A program made the translations under genes and the position numbers. DNA of 64,000 nucleotides. Source: Flavobacterium nitratireducens (GTDB lineage: Bacteria; Bacteroidota; Bacteroidia; Flavobacteriales; Flavobacteriaceae). Under the pieces are notes generated by a model that was not told the DNA's origin, searched no databases, and saw only the letters and a list, made by a program, of their open reading frames with translations. Location: the NCBI RefSeq assembly GCF_029625335.1, contig NZ_CP121111.1, forward strand, positions 1,302,001 to 1,366,000, given 5' to 3'. Below, one piece after another: positions 9,313-19,029 of this stretch (its first letter is position 1; each line of letters begins with the position of its first letter).

Positions 9313-10470
9313 CTAAAACCGTTCGTTATAAGCAATTATTTTTTCACAAGCTTCGCGAATTGCACCCTCAGCAGAAGCTTTCGTTAATAAATAATCGGCA
9401 TTAAGTTTTACTATTGTTGTGGCATTGGCCGGTGAAAATGACCATCCTGCTGCGCATATATTCGCTAAGTCATTTACATCATCGCCTATGTAGGCAAAAG
9501 AATTAAAATTAGTATTTTTGGTTTTAGCAAATTGTTGCAAAAAGGCATATTTATCTTTTACCCCTAAAAATGTATTTTCAATTTGGAGTTTTTTCATGCG
9601 TTGCGCCACTAAGGCTGAATTCTCAGATGTTATTACGACCACCTCAACCTGATTTTGACGTAATATCTCCAATCCCATTCCGTCACGCATATCAAAGGCT
9701 TTAGTCAATTCTCCTTCTGCCGAATAAAACACCTGTCCGTTAGTGAACACACCGTCAACATCTAACACTAAATAATCAATCCGTTGCTGTTGTTTTGCTT
9801 TTTTCAATCGGCTGGCTAAAAGTTCTTCTACAATTTTCCAATCGGTCATAGTGTCTATTTCAACCAACGTATTTTCAGGCATTGTCACTAAACCGATTTT
9901 ACCACTCACTCTGTTTTTAGATTCTAAAAAAGCCTGTTTTGTAGTAGCATAAACCGCTCCATTTTCTATTAACAAACCTTCAAAATCCTGACGCCTTGGA
10001 CGATGGAACACATCATAATTTTGAGGTGTTCCATTGGCATTCCAAGTAAAACGATGCGTATTAACTACGGTGAGAGCTGAATCGTAATTCTCTATTTCAA
10101 TTTTAGCTAAAGTGGTATTAATATCTCTAGCGGTAGTCATAGGCGAAGTCGCCTGCAACAAACACAGTACATCAAAATCGTATTGAATTTGTTGCGCAAA
10201 TTCCAACATAGCACTTTCGGTAGAAGCGGTATCCGTTGCATTTTCTTTGGAACGCAAAAGTGCTTTTACTTTTGGAGTCCAATGGTATTCTTTTGCGATA
10301 TAATCGATAATTTCCTCTTCATCGGTAAAGACAAAGACTTCATCCAAATCAGAAAAAATAGCTTCGCCTAAGACCCAAGAAAAAAGGGGGCGTCCCAGCA
10401 TTTTCTTTTTGTTCTTTCCAGGAATCCCTTTGGAATCTTTACGTAAGGGTATAATGGCTGTTTTTTTCAT
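9313..10470 (-). CDS. neuA: Acylneuraminate cytidylyltransferase fused to a HAD phosphatase
   Basis: 385 residues. Residues 1 to about 225 are a CMP-nonulosonate synthetase: the nucleotide-binding start TAIIPLRKDSKGIPGKNKKK, then LLQATSPMT. From about 235 a KdsC-like HAD domain follows, with LVLDVDGVFTNGQ (nucleophile Asp), VVITSENS and YIGDDVNDLANI. Such fusions occur in Bacteroidota, where the phosphatase may dephosphorylate the 9-phosphate made by a NeuB-type synthase before CMP activation. The pathway fit with neuB downstream is good. The distance from neuB is due to the DUF559 repeat island. Confidence 0.9.
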   Translation of the reverse strand: MKKTAIIPLRKDSKGIPGKNKKKMLGRPLFSWVLGEAIFSDLDEVFVFTDEEEIIDYIAKEYHWTPKVKALLRSKENATDTASTESAMLEFAQQIQYDFDVLCLLQATSPMTTARDINTTLAKIEIENYDSALTVVNTHRFTWNANGTPQNYDVFHRPRRQDFEGLLIENGAVYATTKQAFLESKNRVSGKIGLVTMPENTLVEIDTMTDWKIVEELLASRLKKAKQQQRIDYLVLDVDGVFTNGQVFYSAEGELTKAFDMRDGMGLEILRQNQVEVVVITSENSALVAQRMKKLQIENTFLGVKDKYAFLQQFAKTKNTNFNSFAYIGDDVNDLANICAAGWSFSPANATTIVKLNADYLLTKASAEGAIREACEKIIAYNERF

Positions 10471-10501
10471 TTTCTATATTCTAAAAATCAAATATACTGT
10501 T

Positions 10502-11338
10502 TTATGTTTTTTGAGTTTCTTTTTTAAATGGACAAACTTCAATTAAACCATTCCTAAGAGATTCTATTATTTCGACTTTGGGCAAACTGGGATAAGTTAC
10601 AAATAGTTGCTCCAATTGTAAATCAGAATAACAATCTATTTGCAATTCTGGCTTATAAAATTCTATTGCTACCGATTCTAAATAATCCTGATACTTGATA
10701 TCATCTCCAAAAACCATGTTAGAAAACTTTTGCCAAACTGCAGGAATTCCATAAGCATGAGCCACAATAATTCCATGTAAAGAAGAAGATATTATCTTTT
10801 CACATTGCAAAAATTCAATTGTTTTAGATTCTATATCTGTAGTCATCATATCGATAAGTATTACCTCTGAATTATTCCTAAACCAATTGGACACCAATTT
10901 ATAATCATTGTAATGAGGGACAATTCCATACTTGTATTTTTTTTGAACTGGTGGATTAAAATAACGAGGTAACAACAAGGCTGGATCTCCATAAATTTCG
11001 GGCACTTCATAGCCAAGTTTCAAAAGAAAATTTCTAGTTTGAGGCCCACGTACGGCTAAAAATCGAGCATTTTTAATTGAATATTCTTTGCTAATAATAC
11101 CGCTACCCCACACAATACATTTATGATTGACATGGGTTAAAATACTTCCTACCGTTACGTAAATAGGCAAAAAATAATCCAATATAGACCATTTTTTAGG
11201 CCAGGCAAAAGCAACCGTTTTTCCTGATATTTTTGCTACCAGATAAGCCCCTAAGACATCGCCATAATTTTCTTTAGCTTTGCCTTGAATTATTTTTTCG
11301 TTCCACCAAAAAAGGCGGATTTTGGTTGAAAATTTCAT
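10502..11338 (-). CDS. Polysaccharide pyruvyl transferase family protein
   Basis: About 278 residues from ATG at 11338 (MKFSTKIRLFWWNEK). The frame is open further upstream to 11425, but that part overlaps the previous gene and lacks family similarity, so I choose the internal start. Motifs: KENYGDVLGAYLV near the start, ILTHVNHKCIVWGSGIISKE, FLAVRGPQTRNFLL, YGDPALLLP, and the late CEKIISSSLHGIIVAHAYGI. The family includes enzymes adding pyruvate ketals to sugars, and related sugar-active proteins. The exact acceptor is unknown. Confidence 0.8.
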   Translation of the reverse strand: MKFSTKIRLFWWNEKIIQGKAKENYGDVLGAYLVAKISGKTVAFAWPKKWSILDYFLPIYVTVGSILTHVNHKCIVWGSGIISKEYSIKNARFLAVRGPQTRNFLLKLGYEVPEIYGDPALLLPRYFNPPVQKKYKYGIVPHYNDYKLVSNWFRNNSEVILIDMMTTDIESKTIEFLQCEKIISSSLHGIIVAHAYGIPAVWQKFSNMVFGDDIKYQDYLESVAIEFYKPELQIDCYSDLQLEQLFVTYPSLPKVEIIESLRNGLIEVCPFKKETQKT

Positions 11339-11393
11339 TATTTTAAATCTTTGTTCTTGCACATAATTATAATTGCATTTTTTCAAAAAAATG

Positions 11394-12569
11394 TTAATTT
11401 GATAAATCTGTCCTGCTCCAACCAAGCACCCTCAATACAATTAAATCATACTTTTTTACTTCTTGATTCCTCAAATAATGATATTCTAAGTTAGACTTAA
11501 TCGTTTTATTGTTATGATTTATTCCATTTTCAATTAAAGATACATCACTAATAACTTTTAAAAAAAGTTGTTTCATATCCTCAGAATCTTCTGGATTTTC
11601 AATCAACATTCCATTCATTCCATCTTTAATAATTTCGGCTGTTGCTCCTCCCTGATTAGATTGAATAGGAAATACTTCCATACAAATGGCTTCTAACAAA
11701 GTATTGGGAATTCCATCGGAGTTGCTATTTCCAATATAAACCAACGATTTCCCCATAAGCTTGATAACTTCTTCATGTAATATCTTTCCTTTTATTTCAA
11801 AATTTCCCCAATGTTGTAGTGGTGATTTTTCTACAAAATCAAAAACTGCTGCATCCGCTCCAAAAACTACAACTTCAAAACCAACAAGTACCTCTTGCAA
11901 CTGTTCTATAGCTTTTAAAACTGGAATTGCCCGCCCTGAACGCCCTTGAAATCCTTTAATTAGAATCGTTTTTCGCTCTTTGACAGGGCTTTTATAGTGC
12001 TGTATTTTTTCCATATCAAATCCACCACCACCAGGAAAAACCCCAAGAAACTCCCCAACAAAACCATGTTGTTTTGCAATTTTATAATCGCGTTGGCAAT
12101 CCGTAAACAAATAATTCACTCTTGGCAAAACACGTTTGATGTCTTGTAAATATTTATACTCATTTTGAAAATAAAACAAATCACTTCCCCAGGAAGAATA
12201 GACCCACTTTTGGTTAGGGTATTTTTCCATAACTGTAATAATGGGCGTACAGGAAACATACAAAGCAAAACTATGTACCACATCCGGTTTGATTTCGTTG
12301 AGATAGGCTTCAAAAACAGCGGCAGTATCCCGTTCATTTATTTTTTGAATCCATGCATAAGTTTTGGGAAAATTAGATTTTACAAAAACACGACCCGGAT
12401 AATTCCATCGTAATTTCCATGCCGTTTTTTGCTCTACCCAAGCTATTCTTTCCGCTTGCTGACTCATTCCTGTGATATCAAACCAGTAGACTTCATGACC
12501 GGAGTCCTGAAGTTGGCTTGTCCATCTAAAGAAATGAAGTGATGGCATAGAAACCATTAGTATTTTCAT
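11394..12569 (-). CDS. GT4-type glycosyltransferase
   Basis: 391 residues. GT-B layout: N-terminal MKILMVSMPSLHFFRW, WVYSSWGSDLFYF in the acceptor lobe, then KTILIKGFQGRSGRAIPVLK and the donor lobe motif SDGIPNTLLEAICMEVFPI, with the glutamates expected for GT4. No membrane segment. It follows a GT2 gene by about 100 bases and precedes the pyruvyl-transferase-like gene, so it probably belongs to the same long operon. Specificity cannot be read. Confidence 0.8.
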   Translation of the reverse strand: MKILMVSMPSLHFFRWTSQLQDSGHEVYWFDITGMSQQAERIAWVEQKTAWKLRWNYPGRVFVKSNFPKTYAWIQKINERDTAAVFEAYLNEIKPDVVHSFALYVSCTPIITVMEKYPNQKWVYSSWGSDLFYFQNEYKYLQDIKRVLPRVNYLFTDCQRDYKIAKQHGFVGEFLGVFPGGGGFDMEKIQHYKSPVKERKTILIKGFQGRSGRAIPVLKAIEQLQEVLVGFEVVVFGADAAVFDFVEKSPLQHWGNFEIKGKILHEEVIKLMGKSLVYIGNSNSDGIPNTLLEAICMEVFPIQSNQGGATAEIIKDGMNGMLIENPEDSEDMKQLFLKVISDVSLIENGINHNNKTIKSNLEYHYLRNQEVKKYDLIVLRVLGWSRTDLSN

Positions 12570-12672
12570 ATATAGCTGCTAATTGTTGTTTTTTGATAAA
12601 ATAGTTCTAAATAAATTTTCTAAAACCCCACTGGAACTAAAGCCTGAACAATAATACTTTTGTACCTTCCTT

Positions 12673-13746
12673 TCAGGATTGAAAATACATTTTGAATTGA
12701 ATAATATTTTTTTGACGATTAAAACTATAGTCATAGGGATTATTTCTGTACTGTTTGATAATGGTTTCTAATAACAGATTATTCACTGTATCCATATCAT
12801 AAACAGGCTGATATTTCTTTCCTACTATTCTTTTTAATTGGTTTTTTACTTTTTCCACTCCTGACACGGCTTTTATTTCTATTGCTATTACTTCATTTGT
12901 AAAATTAGCCATTTGGGCTAAAACCGCATTAATTTCTAATATTGTTGCTTTCAATTGCAACACATAAGCTTCTTTAGTTAGTTTTTCGTAATCGCTCAAA
13001 AGCGGTACTTTACCCCACTCAAGATTTTGATTCACTATTATTCGGTTGGTTTTTTGAGTTTGAATCATATAAGAATGATTGATTCGTTCAAGGAGCGAAT
13101 GAAAAGGATGTATACTAGACTTAGAACGATACACTTTTGGGTGCCACTGATGCTTTAGTAAAATTTCTTTATCGTAGAAAAACAACTTCAAGCCCGCATT
13201 TTTCATTCGGATGTGAATATCAGTATCTTCTGCTCCCCAACCGTGGTAAAACTCGTCGTAACCATTGAGAGATTGTAAAACTGAAGTAGGAAACATGGTT
13301 GTTCCTGTTACTTCTTTATTCCCTTTAAAAATGACTTTATATTCATTAAAATCCTTGCTTAACAAAGACTCTTGTTGAGATAAAAATCCATATTGAAAAT
13401 AATGTACTTCATCATTATTCCCTAGTCCCAAAGCCACCTCTATAAAAGTAGGAGCAAAAATCAAATCGATATCTCCTACTACAAAATAGGCTGTGGTTGT
13501 TTGTTGTAAAGCCATATTAATAGCTCTACATTTATGCCAAAGTTGGCCTTGAGTAGGACAATTAATCAATCTAATCTTTGGATATTGTTGCAGTAAATTA
13601 CCTAATTCTAATTGATAGGCAAAATCTGAACCATAATCCACCACCACACAATCAAAATCCTGACAATTTTGTTGACTTAAAGATTGCAAGCAGTTTTTCA
13701 CGATTTGTAAATCACGGTTACGATTGGTTAGGACAAGCGTTATCAT
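12673..13746 (-). CDS. GT2 glycosyltransferase with galactosyltransferase-type C-terminal motif
   Basis: 357 residues. GT-A start MITLVLTNRNRDLQIVKNCL, CVVVDYGSDF, the metal site FVVGDIDLIFAP, and the second motif FYHGWGAEDTDIHIRMKNAG, which is characteristic of the C-terminal galactosyltransferase/chondroitin-polymerase-like subdomain. A long lysine-rich tail follows. The start codon overlaps the previous gene's stop by 4 bases, indicating translational coupling. Confidence 0.85.
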   Translation of the reverse strand: MITLVLTNRNRDLQIVKNCLQSLSQQNCQDFDCVVVDYGSDFAYQLELGNLLQQYPKIRLINCPTQGQLWHKCRAINMALQQTTTAYFVVGDIDLIFAPTFIEVALGLGNNDEVHYFQYGFLSQQESLLSKDFNEYKVIFKGNKEVTGTTMFPTSVLQSLNGYDEFYHGWGAEDTDIHIRMKNAGLKLFFYDKEILLKHQWHPKVYRSKSSIHPFHSLLERINHSYMIQTQKTNRIIVNQNLEWGKVPLLSDYEKLTKEAYVLQLKATILEINAVLAQMANFTNEVIAIEIKAVSGVEKVKNQLKRIVGKKYQPVYDMDTVNNLLLETIIKQYRNNPYDYSFNRQKNIIQFKMYFQS

Positions 13747-14660
13747 TTAAAACTTTTATATAAAGAATAAAAATACATTTTTGTAACAGCATTTTGCTGT
13801 AAATCGTATTGTAAATTATAAAAAAATAATTTTAAAGCACGCCAATATGATCCTTCTCTATTGTATCGAACCATTAAACTAATTTTTCTTTTGATTAAAG
13901 CCTCCTCGACTATTTTTTGCTTATGTGCAAAATTCAAATCTATTAAAATATCTTTTGTTATAAGCAAATCCGTTTTAACAATGGCACTTACTTTTTTTCT
14001 AATTTTAAAAGACTCCCCAATATCCACTCTATAAACAGCCGTAACTTCGTCTAAAAAATAAATTTTTCCACTTTCTTTTATGGTCCATAAATAGGTTGGC
14101 CAATCTCCATAAGGGTATTTTAAAATCCATTTAGGAAGCTGGTTCTGATTGTTTTGAATATTCTTAAAAAGGGTAGTAACTGAAGGTATATAATTATCAA
14201 AAATTAAGTCATCAAAATTAGTAGTTCTCCCTTTTGTATTTGCTACTGATTCTTTAAATTCTCCATTAGGAAAAAGTTTTCGAACACGAGTATAAACAAT
14301 TGAAAAATCAGGATTTGATTCTAAAAAATCAACTTGCTTTTGTAGTTTGTATTTATCAATCCAATAATCATCTCCATCACAAATAGCAATGTATTTACCA
14401 TCACATTCCTTAATGGTACGCATATAATTAGCGATCAAACCAATATTTTTATCTAAAGCTGGAAGCAATTTTATATTATTAGGATACTGTGAAGCAAAAT
14501 TTTCACATATTTGCCTAGTAGAATCAGTACTACAATCTTCTCCTATGACTAATTGGTATGCAAAATCCGTTTGTTGCATTAAAACACTTTCAATAGTCTG
14601 AGTTATAAATTGTTCTTGATTATAGGTTAAAATAAAGACACTGACAGTAATCTTAGTCAT
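13743..14660 (-). CDS. GT2 glycosyltransferase
   Basis: 305 residues. VSVFILTYNQEQFITQTIES at the N-terminus, VIGEDCSTDSTRQIC, then DGDDYWIDKYKLQKQVDFL, the DxD-type site with the W typical of this subfamily. Overlaps the next gene by 4 bases and starts 11 bases after the preceding one. Inverting transferase by family; the substrate is unknown. Confidence 0.85.
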   Translation of the reverse strand: MTKITVSVFILTYNQEQFITQTIESVLMQQTDFAYQLVIGEDCSTDSTRQICENFASQYPNNIKLLPALDKNIGLIANYMRTIKECDGKYIAICDGDDYWIDKYKLQKQVDFLESNPDFSIVYTRVRKLFPNGEFKESVANTKGRTTNFDDLIFDNYIPSVTTLFKNIQNNQNQLPKWILKYPYGDWPTYLWTIKESGKIYFLDEVTAVYRVDIGESFKIRKKVSAIVKTDLLITKDILIDLNFAHKQKIVEEALIKRKISLMVRYNREGSYWRALKLFFYNLQYDLQQNAVTKMYFYSLYKSFK

Positions 14661-14671
14661 TTAATGTATTT

Positions 14672-15496
14672 CTATTTAAAAAGACGAAAGCCGAAAAAAG
14701 TCTCACAAAATAAATTCAACACCTTTTTCCTTCCTTTAATAATTCTCATTTTTTTTAATTTCTCCATTTCAGAATTTAAAGCAATAAATGACCCCAGATG
14801 CTTTACATAAAAATCAGCATGTTTTACTGATAAATAGTTATATAATTCTTCTTTATCTGAAATTTTCAAGTCCACATGTCTAGATTTTTCTTTTATTCTA
14901 TAATAAAAACCTATTTTATTTAGTTGGCATACATTACCTCCATTTTTTAATAAAGCAATCCAAAACTCCCAATCTTCTAGTCCCAAAACCATATTAACAT
15001 CATAGCCTCCCACTCTTTGCCAGTCGGCTTTTCTATATAATGCAGAACAAAAAATCATATTGTACAAGCCTAATTTTGAAATATCAAATGGAGGTAAATA
15101 CCATAGACCTGATTCCTCTCCAAATTTCTCAGCCCTGGCATAAACTACTTTAAGACTTGGATCTTTTTGAAATTCATTAATAGCTAATTCTAAATAATCA
15201 TTTGCTATTTTATCATCAGCATCTAAGGCTAATATAAATTCAGCTTTTGCTTGATTAATACCAAAGTTTCTTGCACTAGCTATTCCTCCATTATCTTTAT
15301 ACCTATATTTAAATCGACTGTCTTTTGCTATCCATTCCTTAGCAATTTGAGCTGTCTTATCTGGACTACCATCATCAACAATGATACATTCCCAGTCTTG
15401 ATACCTTTGATCTATTACTGATTGTAATGCTTCTCCCAAGTATTGTGCTTGTTTGTAACATGGAACGATTATTGAAATTAATGGATAAATAATCAT
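14672..15496 (-). CDS. GT2 glycosyltransferase
   Basis: 274 residues. ISIIVPCYKQAQYLGEALQS, IIVDDGSPDKTAQIA, ALDADDKIANDYLE and GLEDWEFWIALLKNGG. Clearly paralogous to the gene at 17312-18174 and, less closely, to 18174-19019, with the same block order. Overlaps the acyltransferase gene upstream by 4 bases. This repetition suggests local duplication followed by divergence of acceptor specificity. Confidence 0.85.
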   Translation of the reverse strand: MIIYPLISIIVPCYKQAQYLGEALQSVIDQRYQDWECIIVDDGSPDKTAQIAKEWIAKDSRFKYRYKDNGGIASARNFGINQAKAEFILALDADDKIANDYLELAINEFQKDPSLKVVYARAEKFGEESGLWYLPPFDISKLGLYNMIFCSALYRKADWQRVGGYDVNMVLGLEDWEFWIALLKNGGNVCQLNKIGFYYRIKEKSRHVDLKISDKEELYNYLSVKHADFYVKHLGSFIALNSEMEKLKKMRIIKGRKKVLNLFCETFFGFRLFK

Positions 15497-16539
15497 ATTT
15501 CTAGTTTTGTTAATTTTAATTTCAACGCTTTTTTCTCAATCAAGTGCCATGAAAAATAACCCAGAATAACAGAAAGCGGTATTGAAGAAATCATTAAGGC
15601 ATATGAATCCAATTTAAAGAACCACATTAAACTTTGTTGAATTGGAAAACTGTAAATGTAAATACCATAAGAAGCATCACCAAAATTCCCAAAATCTTTA
15701 ATCCCAGGAATTGTAGAAAAACCTAATAATAGAATAAAAAATGGCAACAAAACATGTTTTGTCAAATCATAAAAATTAAAATAAATCGAGAAAGTTAAGA
15801 GTATTAATGACAAGAACAAAAACCATTTCTTATACTTAATTTTTTCAAATTCCAATGAAGCCAAAACGCTTCCGGCAATAAAAAAAGCACCTAAATTTAG
15901 TACATGAATACCTAACAAGTTAAATAAACTAAAGCCTGCTAATTTTGGTAGAAGAAAAAGATACAACATATAAAAAATAAAAAATGCTAAACTTAACAAA
16001 AAAGTTAAAGCTTTCTTTTTATTTTTCATACAATAAAGTATTGATAAGGCAACATATAAAGTAAATTCATACCTAATAGTCCATAAAGAACCATTAATGG
16101 AATGATAGCTATTTGTATCAAAAATTCCTTTTATACCTGACTGAAATCCATATAAACTTAAATTGTAGGGTAAATAAGTCAACGCTTCAATATTTTGTAA
16201 AAAAGGAGTTTTATTTACATATATAATTGGAGCTAAAAACAACGTTAGTATCAATACAATTATAAGTGCTGGAAAAAGTCTTAAAAATCGTTTCTTATAA
16301 TAGTCTAAAAGACTTTTACTTCTTTGTAAACTTTTAAAAATAAAATAACCACTTATAATAAAAAACCCATTTAAACCAATTTGGGAAAATGTTAATTGTC
16401 CATTTGAAATCTTATAAATCCCAACATTATCCTCAGTACTTCCAGATAAAGCATACGCATGAGAAATAACCACCAAAAGAGCAAATAGGAATCGTAGGAA
16501 ATCAAAATTATTATTTGTTAATCTTAGCTCCATCTTCAA
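15493..16539 (-). CDS. Acyltransferase family 3 (OafA/NodX-like) membrane protein
   Basis: 348 residues with about ten hydrophobic segments. The family start FDFLRFLFALLVVISHAYAL contains the conserved His in the first span; LNGFFIISGYFIFKS and KKRFLRLFPALII follow. This family O-acylates exported sugars from the cytoplasmic acyl-CoA pool. It sits inside the glycosyltransferase run with 4-base overlaps on both sides, so it is likely to modify the same repeat unit. Confidence 0.9.
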   Translation of the reverse strand: MKMELRLTNNNFDFLRFLFALLVVISHAYALSGSTEDNVGIYKISNGQLTFSQIGLNGFFIISGYFIFKSLQRSKSLLDYYKKRFLRLFPALIIVLILTLFLAPIIYVNKTPFLQNIEALTYLPYNLSLYGFQSGIKGIFDTNSYHSINGSLWTIRYEFTLYVALSILYCMKNKKKALTFLLSLAFFIFYMLYLFLLPKLAGFSLFNLLGIHVLNLGAFFIAGSVLASLEFEKIKYKKWFLFLSLILLTFSIYFNFYDLTKHVLLPFFILLLGFSTIPGIKDFGNFGDASYGIYIYSFPIQQSLMWFFKLDSYALMISSIPLSVILGYFSWHLIEKKALKLKLTKLEI

Positions 16540-17315
16540 AACTGTTTCGGTTTATTCCTTATAAACTTAATTAAGTAAAAAAAGCGTAAAAAAGCGTATT
16601 TGATTTCAATAAAAAAGTTTTTACAGGCGTTCCATATATTCCCTAAAAGACCTTTCAAAGTTTGAATAAAAGTAATATCCTGATGCCATAATTGATAATT
16701 TCCCACTACATCATTTTTAAAACGGAAAAACTGTTGTTTAGGTGTTCTGTACATTTCATAATGAAAAATAGATGGAACAAAATCAATTTCGTAACCCGCT
16801 TTTAAAACTCGTACAGTCCATTCTTTGTCTTCAAAAGTAGCTACATCATTTCTAAAAGAGTGCTTTTCCCAAACACTTCTTCTAAAAGCAGATCCTGAAA
16901 ATATCAAACCCGATTTATTAGGGTCTGTTGTAGCCCTAACTTTGTTTATGTAATTACGGTAATCATTGGTAGAATGCAAACAACGTAATCCTGCTAAATT
17001 TGGATTGGATTCAAACTTTTCACGAATTAATTTAAAAAAATCATGGCTTACAGGGTAAGAATGCGCACTAAAAATCACTACAATAGGCTCTTTTGCTTCC
17101 TGAGCCGCAACATTAGCACTTCCTCCATAGGAAAATTGCTCAATAGTTATGAATCTTGCTCCAAATTGTTGGCTTATAGCTGCACTTTCATCAGTAGAAC
17201 AATTATCAATAACAATGATTTCGGCTATATCCTCCGAATACCTTTCTGTCAGATTCTTTAACAAAAATGACAAGGCGTGTACTTGGTTTTTATTTCGGAT
17301 AACTACTGAAATCAT
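16536..17315 (-). CDS. GT2 glycosyltransferase lacking an obvious DxD motif
   Basis: 259 residues. VVIRNKNQVHALSFLLKNL, IIVIDNCSTDESAAI and FSYGGSANVAAQEAKEP mark the GT2 N-terminal lobe. Where most GT2 enzymes have DxD it reads IFSAHSYPVSHDF, a pattern I associate with rhamnosyltransferase-like members. FEDKEWTVRVLKAGYEI follows. With an rml operon in the window a rhamnosyltransferase is attractive but inferred. Four-base overlaps on both sides. Confidence 0.8.
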   Translation of the reverse strand: MISVVIRNKNQVHALSFLLKNLTERYSEDIAEIIVIDNCSTDESAAISQQFGARFITIEQFSYGGSANVAAQEAKEPIVVIFSAHSYPVSHDFFKLIREKFESNPNLAGLRCLHSTNDYRNYINKVRATTDPNKSGLIFSGSAFRRSVWEKHSFRNDVATFEDKEWTVRVLKAGYEIDFVPSIFHYEMYRTPKQQFFRFKNDVVGNYQLWHQDITFIQTLKGLLGNIWNACKNFFIEIKYAFLRFFYLIKFIRNKPKQF

Positions 17316-18174
17316 TTGCTATTTCTTTTATTGGAAAACAATTGAGAGACTATTTTAAAAGGTTTCAACACCAATTTCCCAATTTTATATTCAATTGAAT
17401 TCTTAATTTGCATTTTCCCTATACGATGCGTTTTGATATAGTAAAAAAGTACCTCAGCTGTGTTATCAAAATGCCTGCAATAGATATCCTGGTGTTTTCT
17501 AAAAATATATTCCATATTGGCTTCTGCATGATTAGTAATAGTATCCACCAGCATCGATTTTTTAGACTTCCGATAATAGAACAAAAATGCTGGTACAAAC
17601 TGAAACTCCCAGCCTCTCTTGGTCACATTTAACCAAAACTCCCAATCTTCAAAACCTTTTACCATGCTTTCATCATAGCCTCCTACTTGCTCCCAACATT
17701 GTTTTCTAAATAATGATGAAGGCATCAATTTATTTTCAAACATTAAATCACAATAATTGCTACCCGAAGCCTTATATTCTTTTATAATGTTTGTTCTATT
17801 TTTTATAAAAAAATAGCGGTAACAAGAAACTATTGCAAGTCTATCATTTGATTCTAAAACTGGAACTATTTTATTTAAATAATCCGAGTGCAAAATATCA
17901 TCGGCATCTAAGGGCAAAATAAATTCTCCATTCGCGGCTTTGATACCGGCATTTCGTGCAGCAGACAAACCTCCATTTTGTTGATATATATATTGAAAAC
18001 GATTGTCTTTTTCCAGCCATTGCTGCGCTACTAAATCGGTATTATCTGGGCTTCCATCGTTGACAATAACACATTCCCAGTTGGTGTAAGTCTGTTCTAA
18101 TACTGATTGCAAAGCTTCACTTAAAAGTGAGCCTGCTTGTAACAGGGAACAATTATGGATACTAATGCACTCAT
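17312..18174 (-). pseudogene. GT2 glycosyltransferase, frameshifted near its start
   Basis: The natural start is ATG at 18174, overlapping the preceding stop as TGATG, and reads MSALVSIIVPCYKQAHF before a stop. Adding one T to the T4 run (A4 on plus, 18123-18126) continues into LSEALQSVLEQTYTNWE in the main frame, which has VNDGSPDNTD, PLDADDILHSDYL and GFEDWEFWLNVTKRG. As read, the main frame opens upstream with an implausible, cysteine-rich leader out of frame with the family. Paralogue of 14672-15496. This is one of two shifts in the window not at a 7-base homopolymer. Confidence 0.8.
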
Positions 18175-19019
18175 CAATTTGTAAAAATCTTTTTAATAAT
18201 ACGCAAAGGTTGCAAAAAAAACTCCCCAAGGATATACTCCTTCGATTTTTTAGCTTTGTGAATGCTATTTCTTAAAAGTGAATTTTGACGTAATAATTGA
18301 AAAACATAAAAATCCATATACCTTTCATACACTTCTTTATGTTTCAAGTAAATATACTGCCTTAATTCAAAATCATTATTTTTCAATGCTATTTGGTCTC
18401 TGGATACTTTCTTAATACGATAATGTGATAAAACTTCTTTTATTATATGAATGCTTCCTCCTTGTTTTAAAATTGCAATCCAAAATTCCCAATCTTCATA
18501 ACCCGCTTGCATTTTTTCATCAAATCCTCCTACTATTTCCCATGATTGTTTACGAAACATGGTACTGGCTCTTCCATTATTAATTACAATGAAATCTTTC
18601 AAATTACCTCCTAAAGGTTTTATAATTTCAATAGTTTTATGCTCTTTAAATGTTCTACAGTAACTACTTACCGCAATAGCGTTATTGTCTTGAATTAATA
18701 TTGCAACCGCTTTTTCTATAAAAGAAGGTTCGTAGTAATCATCGGCATCGAGATTAACAATATAATCCGTTTTAGCTAGACTTACAGCATGATTCCTAGC
18801 AGCGCTTACCCCTCTATTTTCCTGAAAAACAACTTCCAGTAAAGGATGTGTTATACTTTTTAATGTTTTTTGAGTTTTGGCATCAGAACCGTCATCTACA
18901 ACTATAATCTTTTCTGGTAAAAGTGTTTGTTTGTATAGGGATTGTAATGCTTCCATGATGTATTGCCCATCATTATAACAGGGAATAATTGCCGTTACAT
19001 TACTACTCTTGCCTTTCAT
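18174..19019 (-). CDS. GT2 glycosyltransferase
   Basis: 281 residues. VTAIIPCYNDGQYIMEALQS, IIVVDDGSDAKTQKTL, NLDADDYYEPSFIE and GYEDWEFWIAILKQGGS. Same block order as its two paralogues downstream, with a C-terminal basic stretch after the catalytic domain. The stop overlaps the next start (TGATG). It follows the preceding GT2 gene closely. Confidence 0.85.
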   Translation of the reverse strand: MKGKSSNVTAIIPCYNDGQYIMEALQSLYKQTLLPEKIIVVDDGSDAKTQKTLKSITHPLLEVVFQENRGVSAARNHAVSLAKTDYIVNLDADDYYEPSFIEKAVAILIQDNNAIAVSSYCRTFKEHKTIEIIKPLGGNLKDFIVINNGRASTMFRKQSWEIVGGFDEKMQAGYEDWEFWIAILKQGGSIHIIKEVLSHYRIKKVSRDQIALKNNDFELRQYIYLKHKEVYERYMDFYVFQLLRQNSLLRNSIHKAKKSKEYILGEFFLQPLRIIKKIFTN

Positions 19020-19029
19020 TATTTATAAA

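Noticed and set aside
10502..11425. Longer start for the pyruvyl-transferase-like gene
   Set aside because: The first 29 codons overlap the preceding gene and lack family similarity, while ATG at 11338 gives the conserved start.
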